A stretch of 64,000 nt of DNA from Bacillus sp. FJAT-27916 (GTDB lineage: Bacteria > Bacillota > Bacilli > Bacillales > Pradoshiaceae). Shown here piece after piece: positions 35,254 through 46,052 of this stretch. Positions within the stretch are counted from its first letter, which is position 1. Each line of letters begins with the position of its first letter. Under the pieces are notes generated by a model. The model was given only the letters and a program-made list of their open reading frames with translations, was not told the origin of the DNA and did no database searches. Made by a program: the position numbers and the translations under genes. The stretch covers positions 2,524,296 to 2,588,295 of the forward strand of contig NZ_LFZV01000001.1 of NCBI RefSeq assembly GCF_001183965.1, written 5' to 3'.

Positions 35254-36810
35254 TTTTGCATATTCAACTGCTCTTGTTTCACGAATAACGGTTACCTTGA
35301 TATGTCCTGGGTAATCCAACTCATCCTCTATCCGTTTGCGGATATCCCGCGCCAGTCGATGCGCTTCTAAATCGTCAATGCTTTCAGGCTTGACCATAAT
35401 CCGCACTTCACGTCCAGCTTGGATAGCAAATGATCGCTCAACACCCTCATAAGATTCTGAGATATCTTCGAGTTTCTCAAGACGGCGAATATAATTTTCC
35501 AGCGTCTCGCTTCTCGCACCAGGACGAGCTGCTGATAATGCATCAGCTGCCGCGACAAGAATCGCAATAATCGATTGTGGTTCTGTGTCTCCATGATGGG
35601 AAGCAATACTATTGATGACAACCGGATGCTCCTTATATTTCGTCGCCAGCTCGACTCCAATCTCAACATGACTTCCTTCCACTTCATGGTCAATTGCTTT
35701 CCCAATATCATGAAGTAAGCCCGCACGTTTAGCTAGGGTAACATCCTGACCCAGCTCCGCGGCCATAAGACCGGAGAGATAAGCAACCTCCATGGAATGC
35801 TTAAGCACGTTTTGACCATAGCTCGTACGATAACGAAGGCGGCCCAAGATTTTAATTAAATCTGGATGCAAGCCATGAACACCCACTTCAAATGTGGTTT
35901 GCTCTCCAATCTCGCGGATATGCTCATCCACTTCTCTTCTGGCTTTATCCACCATTTCTTCAATACGTGCTGGATGGATGCGTCCGTCCTGAACAAGCTT
36001 TTCAAGGGCAAGCCTTGCTGTTTCCCGACGGATTGGATCGAAACCTGACAAAATAACAGCTTCAGGTGTATCATCGATGATTAAATCGATCCCTGTAAGC
36101 GTCTCAAGCGTACGAATATTTCGCCCTTCACGTCCGATAATCCGGCCCTTCATCTCATCATTAGGCAGATTGACGACTGAAACCGTCGTTTCTGCGACAT
36201 GGTCAGCAGCACAACGCTGAATGGCAAGTGACAAGATTTCACGCGCTTTTTTGTCCGCCTCTTCCTTCGCTCGGTTTTCGCTTTCTTTAATCATGACCGC
36301 GATGTCATGTGAAAGATCCTTTTCTACCCGATCAAGGATGATGGATTTTGCTTCTTCTCTAGTCAGGCTCGAAATTCGTTCAAGTTCAGATTGCTGAGCT
36401 CGAATTATCTCATCCACTTTGCTTTCCATCTGTTCAATATGCTGTTGTCTTTGGTTTAGAGAATCTTCCTTTTTCTCAAGAACAGATTCACGTTTATCCT
36501 GTGAATCTGCTTTGCGGTCAAGATTCTCTTCTTTTTGCAGAATTCGGTTTTCCTGTCTCTGTAATTCAGCTCGTCTTTCACGAACCTCCTTTTCAGCATC
36601 AGTCCGAAGTTTATGAATTTCATCCTTTGCTTCCAAAAGGGATTCCTTCTTCAAGGCATCCGCTTCCCGTTTTGCGTCTTCAATAATTTTTTCAGCCGCA
36701 TTTGTTGCACCGGAAATTTTGGATTCCGCTATGGATTTTCTTAACAAATAGCCAACAACTGCACCAACAATTAGGCCAAGCAAAATGGAGATGATAGTGA
36801 TTGGATCCAT
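35251..36810 (-). CDS. rny: Ribonuclease Y
   Basis: 519 residues, the usual length. An N-terminal membrane anchor (about 6-24), a long coiled coil (about 30-200), a KH RNA-binding domain ([15 protein letters not shown], about 223) and an HD domain ([17 protein letters not shown]). It starts bulk and specific mRNA decay in Firmicutes by endonucleolytic cleavage at the membrane. RicA, encoded nearby, is part of its specificity complex. The ATG at 36810 has AGGAGGT 6 nt upstream. It has its own promoter. Confidence 0.98.
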   Translation of the reverse strand: MDPITIISILLGLIVGAVVGYLLRKSIAESKISGATNAAEKIIEDAKREADALKKESLLEAKDEIHKLRTDAEKEVRERRAELQRQENRILQKEENLDRKADSQDKRESVLEKKEDSLNQRQQHIEQMESKVDEIIRAQQSELERISSLTREEAKSIILDRVEKDLSHDIAVMIKESENRAKEEADKKAREILSLAIQRCAADHVAETTVSVVNLPNDEMKGRIIGREGRNIRTLETLTGIDLIIDDTPEAVILSGFDPIRRETARLALEKLVQDGRIHPARIEEMVDKARREVDEHIREIGEQTTFEVGVHGLHPDLIKILGRLRYRTSYGQNVLKHSMEVAYLSGLMAAELGQDVTLAKRAGLLHDIGKAIDHEVEGSHVEIGVELATKYKEHPVVINSIASHHGDTEPQSIIAILVAAADALSAARPGARSETLENYIRRLEKLEDISESYEGVERSFAIQAGREVRIMVKPESIDDLEAHRLARDIRKRIEDELDYPGHIKVTVIRETRAVEYAK

Positions 36811-36944
36811 CAATACACCTCCTCTTGCTATAATCTTTTTTAATCTCTTTTACTACATTTTCACTCTTGCTTGTACATCGCTTTTAAAATATACAGCATC
36901 ATTAATATCACGCATGTCTTTTAAAAAGAAATTAATACATTTCT

Positions 36945-36973
36945 ATTGTAAAGTTATGAAAATTTGTTGTCAA
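36945..36973 (-). promoter_or_regulatory. SigA promoter of rny
   Basis: On the minus strand a perfect TTGACA (36968-36973), 17-nt spacer and TACAAT (36945-36950). The leader would be about 130 nt. The 376-nt gap 36811-37186 otherwise holds only the recA terminator. Confidence 0.8.
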
Positions 36974-37136
36974 GAGCAAGTCAGAACGCGACTCAGGCTC
37001 ATTTTCCGAAAATAAAGAAATTATATTCACTCAATCGTTTCTTTCCATGATATTTCCATCTTTTCAAATTTGTGAAAACAAAATTACGCTGATTCAATAA
37101 GACAGCTCTATTCTTGCACCCCTCTTAAATTACTGA

Positions 37137-37174
37137 TGGTAAAAAAGAGGCGCCAAAAAATCGGCTGCCTCTTT
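37137..37174 (-). terminator. Intrinsic terminator of recA
   Basis: AAAGAGGC (37144-37151) pairs with GCCTCTTT (37167-37174), with inner CC/GG pairing, followed by TTTTTT on the minus strand. Confidence 0.87.
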
Positions 37175-37186
37175 CACAGTAATTCC

Positions 37187-38239
37187 TTATTCTGAAAGGT
37201 CGAAACCATCTAGTGCTTCATCATCTTCTCGAGATGCTTCAATAGCTGCATCAGTGTCTAAGCCATATTCTGCACGGATTTTTTGTGTAATTTCCGCACG
37301 GATATCTGGATTTTCCTTCAAGAATAGCTTGGCGTTCTCACGGCCTTGTCCAAGGCGTTCGTTATTATACGCATACCAAGAACCGCTCTTTTGAACGACA
37401 TCCAGCTCTGAGCCAATATCAATGACTTCTCCTTCTCTTGAAATTCCTTCTCCATACATGATGTCAACTTCAGCCACACGGAATGGCGGCGCAACCTTGT
37501 TTTTGACAATCTTGATCTTCGTTCTGTTTCCGACGATATCATTGCCTTGTTTCAGCTGCTCAGCACGTCTTACTTCAAGTCGAATTGTAGAGTAGAATTT
37601 AAGCGCACGTCCGCCAGGAGTTGTTTCAGGGTTTCCGAACATAACTCCGACCTTCTCACGGATTTGGTTGATGAAGATGGCAATCGTATTAGATTTGTTG
37701 ATTGCCCCTGATAATTTACGCAAAGCTTGAGACATTAAGCGCGCTTGCAAACCAACGTGAGCGTCACCCATCTCCCCTTCAATCTCTGCTTTTGGAACAA
37801 GAGCCGCAACGGAGTCAACAACGATAATATCAACTGCCCCGCTTCGTACTAAAGCTTCAGCAATCTCAAGCGCTTGTTCGCCTGTGTCTGGCTGTGAAAG
37901 CAATAATTCATCAATATTTACCCCAAGCTTTTGTGCATAAGCAGGGTCTAGTGCATGCTCAGCATCGATAAATGCTGCTTGTCCGCCTTGAGCCTGAACT
38001 TCAGCAATTGCATGCAAAGCAACTGTTGTCTTACCAGAACTCTCTGGTCCGTAGATTTCAATGATTCTTCCCCGCGGATATCCGCCGACACCAAGAGCCG
38101 CATCCAATGTTAAGGAACCACTTGGGATGGTCGATACCTTTCTGTCAGCTCTTTCTCCTAATTTCATGACTGAACCTTTACCAAATTGCTTCTCGATTTG
38201 TTTTAGCGCCATATCCAGCGCAGCTTGACGATCACTCAC
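37187..38239 (-). CDS. recA: RecA recombinase
   Basis: 350 residues. The ATP-dependent strand-exchange protein and LexA co-protease. Walker A is GPESSGKTT, Walker B ends [10 protein letters not shown], and the loop-L2 region [22 protein letters not shown] is intact; the C-terminus is acidic. The start is GTG at 38239 with GGAGG 9 nt upstream, giving MSDRQAALD. It has its own SigA promoter and a LexA box upstream. Confidence 0.99.
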   Translation of the reverse strand: MSDRQAALDMALKQIEKQFGKGSVMKLGERADRKVSTIPSGSLTLDAALGVGGYPRGRIIEIYGPESSGKTTVALHAIAEVQAQGGQAAFIDAEHALDPAYAQKLGVNIDELLLSQPDTGEQALEIAEALVRSGAVDIIVVDSVAALVPKAEIEGEMGDAHVGLQARLMSQALRKLSGAINKSNTIAIFINQIREKVGVMFGNPETTPGGRALKFYSTIRLEVRRAEQLKQGNDIVGNRTKIKIVKNKVAPPFRVAEVDIMYGEGISREGEVIDIGSELDVVQKSGSWYAYNNERLGQGRENAKLFLKENPDIRAEITQKIRAEYGLDTDAAIEASREDDEALDGFDLSE

Positions 38240-38303
38240 TATTTATTTCCTCCCCATATCTATATGAAAACAATTGCCTATAATCTTGTTAGAACATATC
38301 TAT

Positions 38304-38332
38304 ACTATACCTCATCCACGTCCATTTGCCAA
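38304..38332 (-). promoter_or_regulatory. SigA promoter of recA
   Basis: On the minus strand TTGGCA (-35, 38327-38332), a 17-nt spacer and TATAGT (-10, 38304-38309), about 65 nt before the start codon. Confidence 0.78.
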
Positions 38333-38341
38333 GTAAAAAAC

Positions 38342-38355
38342 CGAACATTTATTCG
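38342..38355. promoter_or_regulatory. LexA (SOS) box upstream of recA
   Basis: CGAACATTTATTCG (minus strand CGAATAAATGTTCG) matches the Gram-positive SOS box CGAAC-N4-GTTCG with one mismatch and sits 10 bp upstream of the -35 element. Confidence 0.8.
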
Positions 38356-38483
38356 CATAGTTTTCGTCCAGCAATATAGGCTGAAAAGGCGATATTCCCT
38401 ATATATATTTGTCTTTTCCCAGCAAAAAATGAACTGGATGTTCATTTTACTTGATTAAGAAACAATAAGAAACATTGCAGCAG

Positions 38484-38526
38484 ACAAAAAGAAAAGGAAC
38501 TAAGAAGCATCTTCTAAGTCCCTTTT
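38484..38526 (-). terminator. Intrinsic terminator of cinA
   Basis: A 16-bp stem with two mismatches (38492-38507 with 38511-38526), 3-nt loop, followed by CTTTTTG on the minus strand. It separates cinA from recA. Confidence 0.75.
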
Positions 38527-38622
38527 CACAATAGCTCTGTTATCTTACGGGTTGATTTTCGTTTCAGTCGGAGGCGATCCTAAGCTGCGCTCGGGGAGCC
38601 TTCATAATCAATCAATTCCTGC

Positions 38623-39861
38623 TTATTGTTTCAGCTCATGCACCAAGAAGTGACAGCCATATTTCATACTGCGTACCCGGTTTCCTTCACGCATTCCGCC
38701 AAGATTTAATTTCTTGGCGAAAGGCTTTCTGCCTGGCAAAGAGAGGCCTATATAGACAGTCCCAACCGGATTTCCTTCCAATTCATTCGGGCCTGCTACG
38801 CCAGTAAAACTGATACCGACATCAGAGCCAAGCAGATTTTTGATGTTTTCGGCCATCTCGATTGCACAAGCCTCACTGACAACTCCATGCTCGTTAATGG
38901 TTGATTCTTTGATTTGAAGGAGTTTTTGCTTAGCTTCATTCGTGTAGCAGACAATCCCGCCTTTCAAGATGAGACCCGCTCCAGGAATTCGTGTGAGTTC
39001 TTCCTGGAACATGCCTCCTGTCAGGCTTTCCGCTGCAGAGATTGTCCATTCACGTTCCTTCAATAAGGCGATGGCTTCTTTCATGAGTGTTGTATCATTA
39101 TACCCATAGAAATATTGCCCTGTACGGCTGAGAATCTCCTCTTCTGTCTTTCTGATCAGCTCTTCAGCTCCCGCAGCTGTTTCATGCTTGGCTGTAATTC
39201 GAAGAGTAACCTCTCCATTCGCCGCCAAAGGGGCAATGGTCGGATTCGTCTGTGCATCAAGGAGATCCTCGATATCGGTTTCAAGCTGGGATTCCCCGAT
39301 TCCGAAAAAGCGGAGAACTCTTGATTCGATCCGCTCCCTTCTTCCCATATCCTTCAAAAGAAATGGCTCTAAGTAATCTTTATACATCGGCTGCATTTCG
39401 CTTGGCGGCCCGGGAAGAAGCACATGAATAATATTCCCATGAGAAACGGCCATCCCAGGAGCCATACCGTGATTATTAGGCAGGATTTCAGAGCCCTCGA
39501 TCACGAGAGCCTGCTTGCGGTTATTCTCCGTCATCGGGCGTCCGACCTTCGCGAAGTAATCTTCAATGTTCTCCATTGATTTATAATCTGTAATCAAGGT
39601 CTTCCCTATGTATTCAGCAACGGTTTCCTTCGTCAAATCATCCTTGGTCGGTCCGAGGCCTCCAGTGTATATAATCAGGTCAGCTCTCTGCTCCGCTGTC
39701 TCAATGGCTTGTCTCAATCGTTCTTGATTATCTCCTACCACTGTGTGGAAATAAACATTCACACCAATCTCTGCTAAGCCTTTGGAGATAAATTGCGCAT
39801 TTGTATTGGCAATCTGGCCAAGCAGCAATTCTGAACCCACGCCTATAATCTCAGCATTCAT
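38623..39861 (-). CDS. cinA: CinA family competence/damage-inducible protein
   Basis: 412 residues: an N-terminal molybdopterin-binding-like COG1058 domain ([34 protein letters not shown]) and a C-terminal nicotinamide mononucleotide deamidase-type domain ([38 protein letters not shown]). In other bacteria CinA acts as ADP-ribose pyrophosphatase or NMN deamidase. In B. subtilis it stands next to recA and is induced in competence. The ATG at 39861 has AAGGTG 6 nt upstream. Here a terminator lies between it and recA. Confidence 0.95.
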   Translation of the reverse strand: MNAEIIGVGSELLLGQIANTNAQFISKGLAEIGVNVYFHTVVGDNQERLRQAIETAEQRADLIIYTGGLGPTKDDLTKETVAEYIGKTLITDYKSMENIEDYFAKVGRPMTENNRKQALVIEGSEILPNNHGMAPGMAVSHGNIIHVLLPGPPSEMQPMYKDYLEPFLLKDMGRRERIESRVLRFFGIGESQLETDIEDLLDAQTNPTIAPLAANGEVTLRITAKHETAAGAEELIRKTEEEILSRTGQYFYGYNDTTLMKEAIALLKEREWTISAAESLTGGMFQEELTRIPGAGLILKGGIVCYTNEAKQKLLQIKESTINEHGVVSEACAIEMAENIKNLLGSDVGISFTGVAGPNELEGNPVGTVYIGLSLPGRKPFAKKLNLGGMREGNRVRSMKYGCHFLVHELKQ

Positions 39862-39904
39862 TCCATACACCTTCCATTCAGCGAATTATATGGGAATGAT
39901 ACCC

Positions 39905-40477
39905 TTATTTTGAATTTGAAAACGCATGTTTATTCTTTGCAAAGTAGTCCCACCCAGACCAAATTGTAAAGAATAAAGCTACATAAAGGGCAAGGTCAGC
40001 AAACGGAAATGAAATCCATTCAAACGGCAGATTATGAAGCAGCAAAGCTGAGATGGCAATAATCTGTGTCCATGTTTTGATCTTGCCCAGCTGGTTGGCA
40101 GCAACGACTTCTCCTCCGCCGGCCAAAATAAGACGCAGGCCGGTTACAGCAAATTCACGACTGATAATTAAAATGACAATCCATGCAGGCGCTGCATGCA
40201 AATCAACTAGGATAATTAAAGCGGCAGATACGAGCAGCTTGTCCGCTAAAGGATCCAGAAACTTTCCAAGGTTGGTAACGAGGTTATGCTTTCTAGCGTA
40301 GTATCCATCAACCCAGTCTGTCGTTGAGGCAATAATGAAAATCAGGGCACCGACAAAATGAGCGATTGGAAGCTCTACTCCGTTGATTGTCCAAACTCCC
40401 CAATCAAGCATCATGATGATGATGAAAATAGGAATCATACAAATTCTTGATACAGTAATCTTATTTGGTAAATTCAC
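39905..40477 (-). CDS. pgsA: CDP-diacylglycerol-glycerol-3-phosphate 3-phosphatidyltransferase
   Basis: 190 residues, an integral membrane enzyme with about five helices. It makes phosphatidylglycerophosphate, the precursor of phosphatidylglycerol and cardiolipin. The CDP-alcohol phosphotransferase motif is complete: TDWVDGYYARKHNLVTNLGKFLDPLADK (D..DG..AR...G..D...D spacing). The GTG at 40477 (VNLPNKITVSR) is chosen because GAGGA lies 7 nt upstream and it matches family N-termini; the open frame runs 67 codons further upstream without support. Confidence 0.96.
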   Translation of the reverse strand: MNLPNKITVSRICMIPIFIIIMMLDWGVWTINGVELPIAHFVGALIFIIASTTDWVDGYYARKHNLVTNLGKFLDPLADKLLVSAALIILVDLHAAPAWIVILIISREFAVTGLRLILAGGGEVVAANQLGKIKTWTQIIAISALLLHNLPFEWISFPFADLALYVALFFTIWSGWDYFAKNKHAFSNSK

Positions 40478-40574
40478 TTGATGTTCCTCACTTTGCTTTT
40501 TATTTTCCTGGCATGCCTGCCTATTATGTATAAGGAAAGATGAGAAGGCCATCACCATTGATGACCTCCTGCGG

Positions 40575-41471
40575 TTATTCCTTCGTGTAATTAATGGTAA
40601 TGTTTTGAACGATGGAATCTGATGCATAGTCAACTTTCTCATCATTGACATATACTTCTGTATCTGTTGAGCGTCCAATATTCAAGGTGATTTTGGTGTC
40701 GTCTGTTTGGTCAAATTCCTGAGGATTGTCGGCTGTAATCATATTATTAAACAGCGTCTTTCCGTTTGAATCCCTCACAGTAACCCACGTCTCGCCTGTA
40801 GATTTGACAGATACCTTAAACTCGTCAGCATTCGATAATTCATATGTGGAGGAATTACCGCTTGAAGAGGCTAGTTTGAGCTCACCGGCAGCTGCTTCAT
40901 TCTCTTTATCATCCTCAGTATCCGCCTCATCTTCTTTGGCTGGCTTCTCGTCTTCTGTTGTTTCCTCTGTTGCCTTCTCCTCTGTATCAGGAGCATTGTT
41001 TTTTCCTTGTTCAACCTGAACCTGCTGGTTGCTTTCATTTGGCGTTTCGCTTCCATCGTTATTGCTGATTGCCTTGGCCACGAAATAATAGATCACCGCA
41101 GCAACGGCGATTAGGACAACGGCAATCAAGATCTTCGGAAGAAGGTCAACCCATTTAGAGTCCTGAACAGCGATTGATGTTGACTTTTTGGATTGAACAC
41201 GAGAAAGATTTTGTGGAACTTCCTCCTGCTGGACTGCCTTTGGAATATCCGTCTGATGCTCTGCAAATAATTGCTCCGCATCCAAGCCAACCGCTTCTGC
41301 ATATTGTTTAATGAAGGCACGGACGTAGAACTTGCCTGGCATCATGTCATAGTTTCCCTCTTCAATTCCAACTAAATACCGCTTCTGTATTTTGGTGATT
41401 TGCTGTAAATCATCCAATGACAGCCCCTTGTCTTCACGAGCTTCTTTTAATATTTTTCCTAGTTCAGTCAT
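40575..41471 (-). CDS. rodZ: RodZ-like cell-shape protein (YmfM)
   Basis: 298 residues. An N-terminal HTH_25 domain (about 3-70, ELGKILKEAREDKGLSLDDLQQITKIQKRYL), a membrane helix (about 110-130), an acidic Glu/Thr/Asp-rich linker, and a C-terminal DUF4115 beta domain (about 205-298) with WVTVRDSNGKTLFN. RodZ links the MreB cytoskeleton to the cell-wall elongation complex. It lies between ymfK and pgsA as in B. subtilis. AGGTG precedes the ATG. Confidence 0.93.
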   Translation of the reverse strand: MTELGKILKEAREDKGLSLDDLQQITKIQKRYLVGIEEGNYDMMPGKFYVRAFIKQYAEAVGLDAEQLFAEHQTDIPKAVQQEEVPQNLSRVQSKKSTSIAVQDSKWVDLLPKILIAVVLIAVAAVIYYFVAKAISNNDGSETPNESNQQVQVEQGKNNAPDTEEKATEETTEDEKPAKEDEADTEDDKENEAAAGELKLASSSGNSSTYELSNADEFKVSVKSTGETWVTVRDSNGKTLFNNMITADNPQEFDQTDDTKITLNIGRSTDTEVYVNDEKVDYASDSIVQNITINYTKE

Positions 41472-41498
41472 TTAAACACCTTCTACTCACTATAGTTC

Positions 41499-42290
41499 TT
41501 AAAATTCAAACGAACCAAATTCTGATTCACCAAAAAGAGGCTGATTATTGACAGTCTCATAGGTGATGACCTCATTTGGGTCATTGCGGAGTTCAATAAT
41601 ATAATCAAAATCATTCATCGTATACTCAGAATTTTGTATAAATACATCTGGGTGTTCAATCACTTTGATTGCATCAAGCCTCATAATTTCCCGGACAAGC
41701 TGCCAATGCTTTTCATTAGCTCTTCTTGTCGATACGATTCCATCTAAAATAAATAAATTGTTTTCGTTGTACTCATCCTCGATCAATTGATTGCGCACGG
41801 TTTGTTTTAGCAGGGTCGAGGACACAAACAGCCAGCGCTTATTGGCACACACGCTTGCCGCTACAATCGATTCGGTCTTTCCAACACGCGGCATACCCCG
41901 GATGCCAATCATTTTATGTCCTTCCTGCTTAAAGAGCTCTGCCATGAAATCGACAAGCAGCCCTAAATCCTCCCGTTCAAAACGGAAGGTTTTGCGGTCA
42001 TCCGCGTCACGTTGTATGTACCGGCCGTGTCTGACAGCTAAGCGGTCTCTCAGCTTGGGTTCTCTCAATTTCGTTACCTTTATCGTGTCCATTGTATTTA
42101 AAATTGATTCGAGCCTCTCGATTTGACGATGATCTTTCGCGAGAAGGAGCATGCCCCTCCGTCCTTCATCAACACCATTGATTGTTACGATATTAATGGA
42201 AAGCATCCCCAACAATGACGAAATGTCCCCTAGCAGACCGGGACGGTTAATTTGAATCTCGTACTCAAAATACCATTCTTTCTTCTCCAT
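41499..42290 (-). CDS. ymfK: YmfK-family protein (DUF3388)
   Basis: 263 residues. The N-terminus (EIQINRPGLLGDISSLLGML) looks like an ACT-type regulatory domain, and a P-loop-like GMPRVGKTES follows near residue 146. The Bacillus family has no assigned function. The ATG at 42290 is chosen for GGAGGGG 6 nt upstream. It is 27 nt before rodZ and 111 nt after ymfI, probably in the same transcript. Confidence 0.9.
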   Translation of the reverse strand: MEKKEWYFEYEIQINRPGLLGDISSLLGMLSINIVTINGVDEGRRGMLLLAKDHRQIERLESILNTMDTIKVTKLREPKLRDRLAVRHGRYIQRDADDRKTFRFEREDLGLLVDFMAELFKQEGHKMIGIRGMPRVGKTESIVAASVCANKRWLFVSSTLLKQTVRNQLIEDEYNENNLFILDGIVSTRRANEKHWQLVREIMRLDAIKVIEHPDVFIQNSEYTMNDFDYIIELRNDPNEVITYETVNNQPLFGESEFGSFEF

Positions 42291-42401
42291 TTCGTCCCCT
42301 CCAAAGGAAAAATCATTTGACAAATTCCCTCAATATTTTCCTTAAGTCTAATCATATCTGATTTCCAGTGGACTGAAAAGTAAAAAAACCAATCTGACAC
42401 T

Positions 42402-43130
42402 TTAGGCTGTGCTCCATCCCCCATTCACAGACAAAACCTGCCCTGTCATATAGGCAGCATCCTCTGATAGCAGGAAGGATACCGCACCTGCTACCTCCTC
42501 AGGACGGCCAAGTCTTCCCATTGGAATTTCTTCAGCCAATCCGCTCAATTCTTCCTCGTCAAAATGAGCGAGCATCGGTGTTGAAATCGCACCCGGTGAT
42601 ACGGCATTTACTCGTATCCCTGAGGGAGCTACTTCTTTTGCCAGTGCCTTCACGAACGTATTCTGCCCGCCTTTAACCATAGAGTATAGCACTTCACAGG
42701 AGGCACCTATTTCCCCCCAGATAGATGTAACAGCAATAATATTCCCAGCCCGCTTTTGAATAAGCCTGCCTAACAGCCCTTTCGAAATTAAGAACGGGGC
42801 TGTCACATGGAGCGTTATCATCCTCCGGGCTTCTTCATCAGACATATCTGTCACTAGGCCAAAATAGCTGTCACCGCTGTTCAGAATCACCGCATCAAGG
42901 TCTGAAACCCGTTTCACAATAGGCAGATGCCCATCTTGGCAGCTCAAGTCAGCCTGAATCAATTCTATCTTAACCGAATACTGCTCGAGCTCTTTTTCTA
43001 GTGCATGAATTCCGGCTTCGTTTTGGTGATAGTGTAAATATAGATTCCAGCCCTCTGATGCCATCCGGCGGGCAATAGCACGGCCGATTCCTCCGCTGGC
43101 ACCCGTGATGAGCGCGAATTTTTCTGACAT
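42402..43130 (-). CDS. ymfI: SDR oxidoreductase YmfI (EF-P 5-aminopentanone reductase)
   Basis: 242 residues, a classical SDR with TGASGGIG, an LNSG in place of NNAG, and the active-site YSMVK (Tyr149, Lys153) with Ser136. In B. subtilis YmfI reduces the 5-aminopentanone group on Lys32 of elongation factor P to the 5-aminopentanol form needed for swarming. The gene position after ymfH is conserved. The NSG change is shared by many divergent SDRs and need not abolish activity. Confidence 0.92.
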   Translation of the reverse strand: MSEKFALITGASGGIGRAIARRMASEGWNLYLHYHQNEAGIHALEKELEQYSVKIELIQADLSCQDGHLPIVKRVSDLDAVILNSGDSYFGLVTDMSDEEARRMITLHVTAPFLISKGLLGRLIQKRAGNIIAVTSIWGEIGASCEVLYSMVKGGQNTFVKALAKEVAPSGIRVNAVSPGAISTPMLAHFDEEELSGLAEEIPMGRLGRPEEVAGAVSFLLSEDAAYMTGQVLSVNGGWSTA

Positions 43131-43242
43131 CTTACCATACCCCTTACTTCAATAAACACTAACAATCCTTTTCATTATAAAGGTTGGCGGCTAAAAGGAA
43201 AACCATCAATCTCAATTGGTAAATTGTTTCTGACTCTGCTGC

Positions 43243-43290
43243 ATAAAAAAACTGTTCCATATGCTGGTGTGAACCAAGCATATGGAACAG
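43243..43290 (-). terminator. Intrinsic terminator of ymfF-ymfH
   Basis: CTGTTCCATATGC (43252-43264) pairs perfectly with GCATATGGAACAG (43278-43290), followed by seven T on the minus strand. Confidence 0.9.
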
Positions 43291-43297
43291 AAAGTCT

Positions 43298-44590
43298 TCA
43301 AGATGAAGAAGGAAGTATTTGAAAAACAGAGAGACGGTCCTTCTCAATCAACCCGTCAACCGCCTTCTGCACGTCGGCCAATGTCAATTCCTCAAGGACA
43401 GAAACGACATCAAATAACTCCATTTCATTGAAAGCATACCGTGTAAATTGATTCGCGATGGACTCCAATGAATTTAATGAGCGAAGAAAGCCGCCAATTC
43501 GTTTCTTTCTAACGGCATCGAGCTTTTCTTCCGTCAAGAATCCGCCCTCTTTCACTTCAAATAAGATGGATTTAATTCGTTCAGCCAATTGATCAGGCTC
43601 CCGTGTATCACCGCCGATCATCCCAAAGCCAAAGCCATATTCCTGTGTATAATCATAAAAGAAGGAATTATCGATTATTCCTGACTCAAACAGGCTCTCA
43701 TAATACTCAGAGCTCTTGCCAAAGGTGCATTCGAGAAACAGGCCGATTGATAGCTCCTGTTTAAGCATTTCCATCCCTTGCAGATCTGTGTCAGCGGCTT
43801 TTATACCGACGACACATTTAGGTGACTGTATATGCATTTGGATGGAGCGCTCCTTAATCGCTGCTGATGTCGGTTCATCATCAAATTTGCGGCTGATTTC
43901 TCCTTGTTTCGTGAATTCCTTTTTCGCCTGATTATCCCGGACAAGCTTCATGATTGTTTCCGGATCTTCCGGCCCCGTGATGAAAAGGAGCATATTACTT
44001 GGGTGATAGAAGGTATTATAACATTGGTAGAGCAGCTCTTTCGTAATTCCAGCAATAGATTCAACCGTACCAGCAATATCGATTTTGACTGGATGATTGT
44101 GATACAGATTCTCGATAATGCCGAAATAAAGCCTCCAATCAGCATTATCATCATACATCATGATTTCCTGTCCGATGATTCCTTTCTCTTTTTCCACGCT
44201 TTGGTCAGAGAAATACGGTTCCTGCACAAAATCAATCAAGGTTTCAAGATTCTTTTCGACATCAGAGGTACTGGAAAATAAGTAAGCTGTACGTGTAAAG
44301 GAGGTGAATGCATTAGCCGCAGCTCCCTGTCGGCTGAATTGCTGGAATACGTCACCATCCTCTTTTTCAAACAGCTTGTGCTCAAGAAAATGAGCGATGC
44401 CGTCCGGCACGCGTGAGAAATCCTCTACCCCTGGTTCTTTGAAATGATTATCAATGGAGCCGTATTTCGTTGTAAAAGTGGCATAAGTCTTGTTGAAACC
44501 AGGCTTCGGCAATATATAAACCGATAATCCATTATCCATCTGTTCAACATATAGCTCTTCCTGCAGCTGTTCAAAGATTTGTTTTTCCAT
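43298..44590 (-). CDS. ymfH: M16-family zinc protease YmfH (catalytic partner)
   Basis: 430 residues with the two-domain M16 fold. The inverted zinc motif HFLEH (His67, Glu70, His71) is present, with the downstream Glu in KGIIGQEIMMYDD. It is probably an active cytoplasmic processing peptidase. Its start overlaps the stop of ymfF by one base. M16B proteases commonly work as heterodimers of one active and one motif-less subunit, which is exactly the arrangement here. Confidence 0.93.
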   Translation of the reverse strand: MEKQIFEQLQEELYVEQMDNGLSVYILPKPGFNKTYATFTTKYGSIDNHFKEPGVEDFSRVPDGIAHFLEHKLFEKEDGDVFQQFSRQGAAANAFTSFTRTAYLFSSTSDVEKNLETLIDFVQEPYFSDQSVEKEKGIIGQEIMMYDDNADWRLYFGIIENLYHNHPVKIDIAGTVESIAGITKELLYQCYNTFYHPSNMLLFITGPEDPETIMKLVRDNQAKKEFTKQGEISRKFDDEPTSAAIKERSIQMHIQSPKCVVGIKAADTDLQGMEMLKQELSIGLFLECTFGKSSEYYESLFESGIIDNSFFYDYTQEYGFGFGMIGGDTREPDQLAERIKSILFEVKEGGFLTEEKLDAVRKKRIGGFLRSLNSLESIANQFTRYAFNEMELFDVVSVLEELTLADVQKAVDGLIEKDRLSVFQILPSSS

Positions 44591-45867
44591 TATTCAGCCA
44601 CCTCCATTCCATGAAGGAAGTAGATTGTATCGAGCACAATTTTCTCCCCGCAGGCAATAATCTCTTCTCTAGTCACTTCATCTACGCGCCTGAGCCACTC
44701 ATCGAGCGTAATATCCTGATCTGCCACAACATTATGATAGAGGACCTCTGTCAGCCCCCGTGAGGTATCAATCGTTTCCAGCAATTGATTCTTAATGATC
44801 GCCTTTGTTTGCACGATTTCCTGTTCCGTGAAATCACCGCGCTTCATTGCTTCCATTTGTTCCTTAATGATTGTAACGGCCTGCTCATAATTCTTGTTGT
44901 CAATTCCGGACATAACCATAAGCAGTCCTTTATGGCTTTCAAGCCTGGAAGCTGCGTAATAAGCAAGGCTCGCTTTCTCACGTACATTAATGAACAGCTT
45001 TGAATGAGAGAAGGCGCCAAATATGCCGTTGAACATTTGCAGGGCAAAATAGTCCGGGTCCTTGTACGTAATATTTGTTCGGTAGCCGATATTTAATTTT
45101 CCTTGTTTTATATCCTGGATTTCTTGAAGCTCCTTCGCCTCTTGTACTTGATGATTTATGTACGATACGCTCTCTGGTTTTCTTTCACCGAATTGGAAGT
45201 AGCGGTTGACCACATCCATTGCATGCTCTTCTTCAATGTCCCCGATTACATACAAATCCAGTTCATCCTCTGCGAAAGCACGTTCATAATAGGCATATAG
45301 GGATTCAGGCGTAATCTCCTCAACTCTGTCGGCAATTCCGTTTGCATCAAGTCGGTAATTCTCCTCCACGCACATCTCTTGTGTCAATCGAAGGGATGAA
45401 TAGCGCATTTTATCATCATAGATGGATTCTAATCTCTGTTTAAGCGCTCTCTTTTCCTTTGCAACCGTATTGGAGTCGAATTGACCTCCCTTGGCATTTG
45501 GTTTCGTCAAAACCTCTGCTAAAAGCCCAAATGCTTGCTCGAGTAACGGCTCCTTATGGGATAGATACTTTTCATTGACCATCTCCATTTGAAAGCTCAT
45601 GATGTGATATTCGCCTTTTTTTCCTACATCCGCAAAAAGGCTGGCCCCGTATAGCCCGTCAAGATGATTTCGGAAGGCAGTTGAGGTGGGAAATGTTTCC
45701 GTATTGCTTTGGAGTACATTGGGAAGAAGCGCCCTAAGTGTAACGGTTTCTTCTTTTAAAGGGGCTTTCATTTTCCATACCAAAGTATTTGTCTTGTACT
45801 TGCTCGTAGGCACAAAGTGGACAGTTACACCTTGATGCTTTATCGTTCTTTCAGTTACTACGGCCAT
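44590..45867 (-). CDS. ymfF: M16-family protease-like protein YmfF (non-catalytic partner)
   Basis: 425 residues with the M16 fold, but the HXXEH zinc motif is absent from the N-terminal domain. It is expected to form a heterodimer with YmfH and help bind the substrate. Related AlbF/AlbE pairs process subtilosin, but no peptide gene is found here. GGGAGG precedes the ATG. It is the first gene of the ymfF-ymfH unit. Confidence 0.92.
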   Translation of the reverse strand: MAVVTERTIKHQGVTVHFVPTSKYKTNTLVWKMKAPLKEETVTLRALLPNVLQSNTETFPTSTAFRNHLDGLYGASLFADVGKKGEYHIMSFQMEMVNEKYLSHKEPLLEQAFGLLAEVLTKPNAKGGQFDSNTVAKEKRALKQRLESIYDDKMRYSSLRLTQEMCVEENYRLDANGIADRVEEITPESLYAYYERAFAEDELDLYVIGDIEEEHAMDVVNRYFQFGERKPESVSYINHQVQEAKELQEIQDIKQGKLNIGYRTNITYKDPDYFALQMFNGIFGAFSHSKLFINVREKASLAYYAASRLESHKGLLMVMSGIDNKNYEQAVTIIKEQMEAMKRGDFTEQEIVQTKAIIKNQLLETIDTSRGLTEVLYHNVVADQDITLDEWLRRVDEVTREEIIACGEKIVLDTIYFLHGMEVAE

Positions 45868-46052
45868 AACATTGACCTCCCTATATGAGATTGATCGTTA
45901 AATTATCCATATTGTTCGTCTCACAGAATGATTTTAAACCTTTAGTTTGAATATACATGGTTGAATGAAAATAAAGCAAGGGACAGCACCTGCCCCGCCT
46001 ACTTATACTTATGTAGAAAGGAGCGGGCTTACAATCAATGATGATCGTTTCG

